Positions 59,210 to 64,000 of a stretch of 64,000 nucleotides of DNA are shown here, piece after piece. The notes below the pieces were generated by a model. It had not been told where the DNA came from. It made no database searches and saw nothing but the letters and a program-made list of their open reading frames with translations. The DNA lies in assembly GCF_051307055.1 (NCBI RefSeq), contig NZ_CP149994.1, positions 2,666,001 through 2,730,000 on the forward strand. The letters are read 5' to 3'. Position 1 is the stretch's first letter, and each line of letters opens with the position of its first letter. This DNA is from Dryocola sp051307055. Lineage in GTDB: Bacteria; Pseudomonadota; Gammaproteobacteria; Enterobacterales; Enterobacteriaceae. A program made the translations under genes and the position numbers.

Positions 59210-60508
59210 TCATTTTGTGAGGCGCGTATTTTGCACCAATTCGAGGCAGGATGACAAGATGTTGAGGCCTTGATTAACAATTTCTTTTTCGGCGGTTAAA
59301 GGCACCAGGAATCTGATGACGTTGCCGCGTACTCCGCAGGATAAAAGGACAAGGCCCTGACGGCCCGCCTCCTGCACCAGCGCCGCGGTGAGCTCCTTAT
59401 CGGGGCGGTGGCTGTCGCGCCCTTCAACCAGCTCCATAGCAATCATCGCGCCGTATCCGCGCACGTCGCCAATGCAGTCAAATTGCTCGGCCAGCTGGTG
59501 CAGCCTTGCCGTAATTTGCTCGCCTATGGCCTGCGCGCGCTGGTTGAGCTGCTCTTTCTCGATGATATCCACCACGGCCAGGGCGGCGGCGATAGAGACG
59601 GGCGATCCGGCGTAAGTGCCGCCAAGCCCGCCCGGCAGCGCCTTATCAAACAGCGCTTTTTTCCCCACCAGCGCCGAAAGCGGGAAGCCCCCCGCCAGGC
59701 TTTTCGCCATGGTGATTAAATCCGGTTCAACTTCGCTGTGCTCAATAGCGAAGGTTTTGCCGGTACGGCAGAAGCCACTCTGGATTTCATCGACAATCAG
59801 CACGATGCCGTGCTTGTCGCAAATGGCACGAAGCTGCTTCATAAATTGCGGGGAGGCCGCGTAAAAACCGCCTTCGCCCTGCACCGGCTCGATAATAATG
59901 GCGGCGACTTCGTCAGGCGAAACGTCCGCGGCGAAAATACCCGCCAGCGAGGCCAGCGCCTGCGTATCCGTTACGCCGAGATAGGCCGCCGGATAAGGCG
60001 CATGATAAATGCCCGCCGGGAAAGGACCGTAACCTTTTTTATAGGGCTGTACTTTGCCGGTCAGCGCCATGCCTAATAAGGTGCGCCCGTGGAACGCGCC
60101 ACGAAAAGCGATTATCGCGGAACGGCCGGTAGCGATTCGCGCGACTTTAATAGCATTCTCCACCGCTTCCGCGCCGGTAGTCAGAAACAGCGTCTGGCAA
60201 GGTTCGCTGATGGGCGCAAGCGCGTTCAGCCGTTCCGCCAGCTCAATATAGTTGCCGTAAGGCGTAACCTGAAAACAGGGATGGGTGAAGTGGTCGAGCT
60301 GTTGACGAACCGCTTCTATCACCGCCGGATGGTTATGCCCCGTATTCAGAACCGCGATGCCTGATGCAAAATCGATATAACGATTCCCCTCCACATCCCA
60401 TAATTCGGCATTCTTTGCTTTATCTATATAGACAGGCAGCAGGTTTCCGACGCCGTGCGGAACCGCCTGCTCGCGCCGCGACTGCCATTGCTCATTGGTT
60501 TGCTTCAT
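59210..60508 (-). CDS. 4-aminobutyrate aminotransferase (GabT/PuuE type)
   Basis: 432 aa from ATG 60508 (AAGGAG upstream). Class III aminotransferase: PLP lysine Lys269 (DLITMAKSLAGGF), the PLP-phosphate loop TTGAEAVENAIK, IIIEPVQGEGG, VDEIQSGF and the GGLGGTYAGSP loop of the other subunit. It closely resembles GabT and especially PuuE, which turn GABA into succinic semialdehyde. Which of the two it matches best is not decided. The neighbouring putrescine importer suggests putrescine or GABA breakdown. Confidence 0.88.
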   Translation of the reverse strand: MKQTNEQWQSRREQAVPHGVGNLLPVYIDKAKNAELWDVEGNRYIDFASGIAVLNTGHNHPAVIEAVRQQLDHFTHPCFQVTPYGNYIELAERLNALAPISEPCQTLFLTTGAEAVENAIKVARIATGRSAIIAFRGAFHGRTLLGMALTGKVQPYKKGYGPFPAGIYHAPYPAAYLGVTDTQALASLAGIFAADVSPDEVAAIIIEPVQGEGGFYAASPQFMKQLRAICDKHGIVLIVDEIQSGFCRTGKTFAIEHSEVEPDLITMAKSLAGGFPLSALVGKKALFDKALPGGLGGTYAGSPVSIAAALAVVDIIEKEQLNQRAQAIGEQITARLHQLAEQFDCIGDVRGYGAMIAMELVEGRDSHRPDKELTAALVQEAGRQGLVLLSCGVRGNVIRFLVPLTAEKEIVNQGLNILSSCLELVQNTRLTK

Positions 60509-60652
60509 ACGGACTCCTTGCGCACAAAAAACCTCTGCAACATTCAGCAGGGGTGAAAATTTCATCGCGAAGACGCATTCAGAAGAGATAGCGATCCATT
60601 TTTAACAATAGATGCGAGGCCGGGGGTCCGCCACTCACCCGAACGTATTATT

Positions 60653-61561
60653 TTACGTCATGCCGTAAACGGCGGCGATTTCAGGACTGGCGACGATTTG
60701 TCCCCGCCACCACTCGCTGGCGAGCCCGGCTGTCTGCTCATTCCAGCCGATCCAGACAGGCACAAAGGGCACGTGGGAGACGACCTGCTTCTCTACCAGC
60801 ACGCCGCTTTCGATAAAACGCTGCGCCATGTAGCGCGGCATATAACCGCAGCCGATGCCGCTGATTTGCAGCTCAAGCTTGGTTTTAAAATCAAAGACGG
60901 TGATCGCCTCCTGATCTTCAAGGAGATGCATGGCCCGGGAAGGTTCAAGACGCGAGGTATCCCCGACCACGACCGCCCTGCTGCGTTTGATCGCTCGTCG
61001 GGTCAGCGGCTCTTGCGCCTCTGCCAGAGGATGATGGGGAGCGACGACAAAGACAATCTCCAGCTGCCCGAGCAACGTAAAGCCGAATCCGCTCAGCGAA
61101 GGCGGATCGCTCATCGCACCGACAATAATATCCGCCCGCCCTTCCGTCAGCGCTTCCCACGAGCCGCCCAGCACGCCATTGATAAATTTCAGGCGCGTCA
61201 CGCTGTAGCTTTTATAGAAGGCTTCGATAAGCGGCGTGAGCAATGAAAACGGAAAGGAGTCGTCCACGCCGATCACCAGTTCGTTTTCCCAGCCCTGATG
61301 GAGCTTGATTGCCTGCTGTTCAAGTTCGCGCACGGTATGCAGCACCTCGCGCCCTTTTTCCAGCAGAAGCTGGCCTGTTCGCGTAAAACGCGCCCGATGG
61401 CCTGAACGGTCGAGGATCTGAATATTGAGCTCGCTTTCGAGCTTTTGCACGGTATAGCTGAGCGCGGAAGGCGTTTTAAAGAGCTTTATCGCCGCCGCCG
61501 CAAAGCTTCCTTCTTTATCGAGGGCGTCGAGAACGATCAGCACATCCAGCAATGATTTCAA
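60653..61561 (-). CDS. yeeY: LysR-type regulator YeeY
   Basis: 302 aa, very similar to E. coli YeeY by memory (LDALDKEGSFAAAAIKLFKT, LVIGVDDSFPFSLLTPLIEA). Winged helix at residues 1-60, effector domain after 90, and the late AQRFIESGVLVEKQVV. Targets are unknown. In E. coli yeeY sits between plaP and yeeZ; here the aminotransferase has been added between. Confidence 0.93.
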   Translation of the reverse strand: MKSLLDVLIVLDALDKEGSFAAAAIKLFKTPSALSYTVQKLESELNIQILDRSGHRARFTRTGQLLLEKGREVLHTVRELEQQAIKLHQGWENELVIGVDDSFPFSLLTPLIEAFYKSYSVTRLKFINGVLGGSWEALTEGRADIIVGAMSDPPSLSGFGFTLLGQLEIVFVVAPHHPLAEAQEPLTRRAIKRSRAVVVGDTSRLEPSRAMHLLEDQEAITVFDFKTKLELQISGIGCGYMPRYMAQRFIESGVLVEKQVVSHVPFVPVWIGWNEQTAGLASEWWRGQIVASPEIAAVYGMT

Positions 61562-61573
61562 ACTCGCCTCAAC

Positions 61574-61700
61574 TTATACCCTAAATAATTCGAGCTGCAG
61601 GAAGGCGGCAAGGGAACCCATTCCAGAAGTTTACTTTGGTAAATGACCGTAATGGGTGAATGCAGCCAACGCCCCTGCAGCCTGAAGCATGACGGGCAGA
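61574..61700. repeat. ERIC/IRU repeat element
   Basis: TATACCCTAAATAATTCGAG at the left and AAGCATGACGGGCAGA at the right, with central AGTTTACTTTGGTAAATGAC, follow the ERIC consensus over the expected length of about 127 bases, with some divergence in the middle. It lies in the yeeY-yeeZ gap. Confidence 0.8.
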
Positions 61701-61722
61701 ACGAGCGATGCCACCCGCTGCG

Positions 61723-62550
61723 CTACTGCATGGGCATTACTAACGGATCCGGATACTGATATTCAAACCCCAGTTCATTACAAATACGGCTGCCGTCCAC
61801 CAGCTTCCCATGGCCCGGTTTCTCCTGCGCGCGAAACGTTGGCGCCGCCAGATTGAGCTGGCGCGCCATCTGAGAATAGAACTCCTCGCGCGTTGGATGA
61901 GCGGGCGCACATAAATTATAGATGTGTCCGCCTGTGGGGGCCTGTAGCAATAGCGTAATTGCAGAAATAACATCTTCCAGATGGACAAGGTTGACGCCGT
62001 GGCCGCCGTTGGCGACGTCGGATTTCCCGGCAAGAAAACGTCCCGGGTGCCTTTCTGGCCCAACCAGGCCCGCAAGACGCAGGATATCAACTGATGTGCC
62101 GGGCAAATCATGCAGCCACTGCTCCAGCTCCTTTAGCACGCGTCCGCTGGCGGTGACAGGGCTAAGCGGGAACTCCTCCTTTATCCTGCCCTCCGCCTCG
62201 CCGTAAACGGAAGTCGAACTGGTGAAAATAATGCGCGGCACCTGATGCGCCAGCGCGCTGTCGACAATTTCCTGCATCGCCTGCAGATAAAAATCATCCC
62301 CTTCGCCGGTCCGGCGCGCGGGAAGCGTGATGACCAGCGCGTCAACGTTCAGCAGCTCATCAAGATCGTCGCTGTCGCAAACCAGCTCGGGCGTCAGCTG
62401 CAGCTGATAACTGTCGATGCCGCACATGCGGGCTGCTTCAACGCCGTCGAGCGTAGTTTTGCTGCCTGTAACCTGCCAGCCCCGCGCTGATAATGAGAGC
62501 GCCAGCGGCATGCCTAACCATCCTAACCCGACAATCGCAACCTTTTTCAT
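61723..62550 (-). CDS. yeeZ: NAD(P)-binding SDR-like protein YeeZ
   Basis: 275 aa from ATG 62550 (AAGGAG upstream). Rossmann motif VAIVGLGWLGMPLALSLSA, SSTSVYGEAEG (Tyr motif region) and PGTSVDILRLAGLVGPERHP, closely matching E. coli YeeZ, an extended SDR of unknown substrate. The downstream neighbour in E. coli is the yefM-yoeB toxin-antitoxin pair, which is absent here. Confidence 0.94.
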   Translation of the reverse strand: MKKVAIVGLGWLGMPLALSLSARGWQVTGSKTTLDGVEAARMCGIDSYQLQLTPELVCDSDDLDELLNVDALVITLPARRTGEGDDFYLQAMQEIVDSALAHQVPRIIFTSSTSVYGEAEGRIKEEFPLSPVTASGRVLKELEQWLHDLPGTSVDILRLAGLVGPERHPGRFLAGKSDVANGGHGVNLVHLEDVISAITLLLQAPTGGHIYNLCAPAHPTREEFYSQMARQLNLAAPTFRAQEKPGHGKLVDGSRICNELGFEYQYPDPLVMPMQ

Positions 62551-62680
62551 GCCTTCTCTCCTTAGACGCAGCATTTTCTTCTGCGCTGCTTTAACCAGCC
62601 TGTGATAAGGCTACGCCACGATAAGCGAACTGACAATTAGCGGGCGCAAACAGAATATTAAACGTGGCGATAAAAAGCCC

Positions 62681-62710
62681 TTGCGCTCAACGCTGAATCT
62701 GGTTTACGTT
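62681..62710 (+). promoter_or_regulatory. his operon promoter
   Basis: TTGCGC at 62681-62686, 18 bases, TACGTT at 62705-62710, in the same arrangement as the E. coli his promoter (TTGCTT...TAGGTT). It lies 38 bases before hisL. Confidence 0.7.
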
Positions 62711-62748
62711 AAAAGCACATCATGAATAAACATTCATACGAGAATTTT

Positions 62749-62799
62749 ATGACACGCGTTCAGACTACAAGCCACCATCACCACCATCATCCTGACTAG
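62749..62799 (+). CDS. hisL: his operon leader peptide
   Basis: 16 codons: MTRVQTTSHHHHHHPD. Six consecutive His codons sense charged tRNA-His and set the attenuator; E. coli HisL has seven by memory. Too short for gene finders. Confidence 0.95.
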   Translation: MTRVQTTSHHHHHHPD

Positions 62800-62861
62800 T
62801 CTTTCAGGCGATGTGTGCTGGAAGACGAAAAGATCTTCCAGAGGTGCATGAACGAGTGATA

Positions 62862-62897
62862 AAGCCCCCGGAAGATTTCTTTCGGGGGCTTTTTTTT
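62862..62897 (+). terminator. his attenuator terminator hairpin
   Basis: AAGCCCCCGGA / TTTCGGGGGCTT with a run of T after it, 63 bases after hisL; the attenuator that stops transcription when His-tRNA is plentiful. Confidence 0.9.
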
Positions 62898-62933
62898 GGA
62901 CGACAGACAGGAATGATTAAGGGGCAACGACCA

Positions 62934-63833
62934 ATGTTAGACAACAACCGTTTACGCATAGCTATTCAAAAATCTGGCCGACTTAGCGATGACTCACGCG
63001 AATTACTGGCCCGTTGCGGCATAAAAATCAACCTGCACACCCAGCGCCTGATTGCGCTGGCGGAAAATATGCCGATTGATATTCTGCGCGTGCGTGACGA
63101 CGACATCCCGGGACTGGTGATGGACGGCGTGGTAGACCTTGGCATCATCGGTGAAAACGTGCTGGAAGAAGAGCTGCTGACCCGCCGCGCTCAGGGCGAA
63201 GACCCGCGCTATTTCACGCTGCACCGTCTGGATTTTGGCGGCTGTCGCTTTTCACTGGCTGTTTCCGTCGACGATCCCTGGGACGGTCCCGCAAGCCTCA
63301 ACAATAAACGTATCGCGACCTCTTACCCGCACCTGCTTAAGCGCTATCTTGATGGTAAAGGCGTGCAGTTTAAATCCTGTCTGTTAAACGGTTCCGTTGA
63401 GGTCGCCCCGCGCGCCGGTCTGGCTGATGCCATTTGCGACCTGGTTTCTACCGGCGCCACGCTTGAAGCTAACGGCCTGCGCGAAGTGGAAGTGATTTAT
63501 CGCTCCAAAGCCTGCCTGATTCAGCGCGACGGCGAAATGCCCGCCGCCAAACAGCAGCTTATCGATAAGCTGATGACCCGTATTCAGGGCGTGATTCAGG
63601 CCCGTGAATCCAAATACATCATGCTGCACGCGCCGAGCGAGCGTCTGGATGAGATTGTCGCCCTGCTGCCGGGCGCCGAACGCCCGACTATTCTGCCGCT
63701 GGCGGGCGATAAGCAGCGCGTGGCGATGCACATGGTGAGCAGCGAAACCCTGTTCTGGGAAACCATGGAAAAACTCAAAGCGCTGGGGGCGAGCTCCATT
63801 CTGGTGCTGCCAATTGAGAAGATGATGGAGTAA
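62934..63833 (+). CDS. hisG: ATP phosphoribosyltransferase
   Basis: 299 aa, identical in length to E. coli HisG and nearly the same sequence (LRIAIQKSGRLSDDSRELLA, EVAPRAGLADAICDLVSTGA, ATLEANGLREVEVIYRSKAC). It catalyses the first, feedback-inhibited step of histidine synthesis, joining ATP and PRPP. The C-terminal His-binding regulatory domain is present. ATG 62934 follows AAGGGG; the longer frame runs into the attenuator. Confidence 0.97.
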   Translation: MLDNNRLRIAIQKSGRLSDDSRELLARCGIKINLHTQRLIALAENMPIDILRVRDDDIPGLVMDGVVDLGIIGENVLEEELLTRRAQGEDPRYFTLHRLDFGGCRFSLAVSVDDPWDGPASLNNKRIATSYPHLLKRYLDGKGVQFKSCLLNGSVEVAPRAGLADAICDLVSTGATLEANGLREVEVIYRSKACLIQRDGEMPAAKQQLIDKLMTRIQGVIQARESKYIMLHAPSERLDEIVALLPGAERPTILPLAGDKQRVAMHMVSSETLFWETMEKLKALGASSILVLPIEKMME

Positions 63834-63837
63834 GCCG

Positions 63838-64000
63838 ATGTCGAACTTCAACACGCCGATTTTCTGGAATGAGTGTGATAAAGCTGCGCAGGACGCGCTG
63901 CTGATGCGCCCGGCTATTTCCGCCTCAGAAAGCATCACGCTTACCGTGGCGGAGATTCTGAATAACGTGAAGGCCAACGGCGATGCGGCGCTACGCGAGT
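63838..64000 (+). CDS. hisD: Histidinol dehydrogenase, N-terminal part (runs off the window)
   Basis: ATG four bases after the hisG stop. The first 54 codons (MSNFNTPIFWNECDKAAQDA...) match HisD, which oxidises histidinol to histidine in two steps. Confidence 0.95.
   Translation, partial: MSNFNTPIFWNECDKAAQDALLMRPAISASESITLTVAEILNNVKANGDAALRE

Noticed and set aside
1..64000. CRISPR array or prophage
   Set aside because: No regularly spaced direct repeats and no phage structural genes were seen when reading the window.

Overview
The window is a chromosomal segment of a member of the Enterobacteriaceae. The backbone follows the Escherichia coli order around 44-45 min: amn, tRNA-Asn, yeeO/ldtA, cobTSU, yeeX, yeeA, sbmC, dacD, sbcB, plaP, yeeY, yeeZ, hisL, hisG, hisD. 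Protein sequences resemble, but are not identical to, E. coli. The genus cannot be fixed by eye; inserted genes and a cbiP-cobUST block point away from E. coli itself.

Layout. (1) 1-2490: end of amn, an M24 aminopeptidase and a tRNA-Asn. (2) 2491-13700: an AT-rich island opening with a decayed tyrosine-integrase gene and closing with an IS630-type transposase fragment. It holds a tightly coupled 12-gene minus-strand operon (12468 to 3441) encoding a type II fatty-acid/polyketide synthase: ketosynthase pair, ACP and two hotdog dehydratase-like proteins. The same operon encodes an alpha-oxoamine synthase and membrane-lipid tailoring enzymes (polyprenol-kinase-like protein, histidine phosphatase, extended SDR, isoprenylcysteine-methyltransferase-like protein, PlsC-type acyltransferase, GNAT). 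This is the most novel-looking system in the window. (3) 13700-18279: a chemoreceptor gene, ldtA, yeeO and a second identical tRNA-Asn, again followed by an integrase remnant.

(4) 18500-42720: accessory metabolism in blocks, most with their own LysR regulator. In order: M20 amidohydrolase plus MFS importer; GH4 glycosidase; tandem GMC oxidoreductases plus MFS; a sulfur/amino-acid block (RidA, MetR-like regulator, cystathionine beta-lyase, aminotransferase, SdaC-type permease); and an amine/aldehyde oxidation operon (ABM monooxygenase, AhpD-like, cupin, flavin amine oxidase, Zn alcohol dehydrogenase, CMD-family protein). (5) 42868-44967: a stand-alone paralogue of elongation factor G. (6) 45340-49240: cbiP-cobU-cobS-cobT, late cobalamin assembly without the corrin-ring genes nearby.

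(7) 49348-64000: conserved backbone with insertions: yciE-katN (stress, Mn catalase), an OafA-type acyltransferase between dacD and sbcB, and a GABA-type aminotransferase behind the putrescine importer plaP. The window ends in the his operon with leader peptide and attenuator.

All functional statements rest on reading translated sequence and recalled family motifs; no database search or alignment program was run. Start codons were adjusted where a Shine-Dalgarno sequence, a family length or a neighbouring signal gave a better site than the longest frame.
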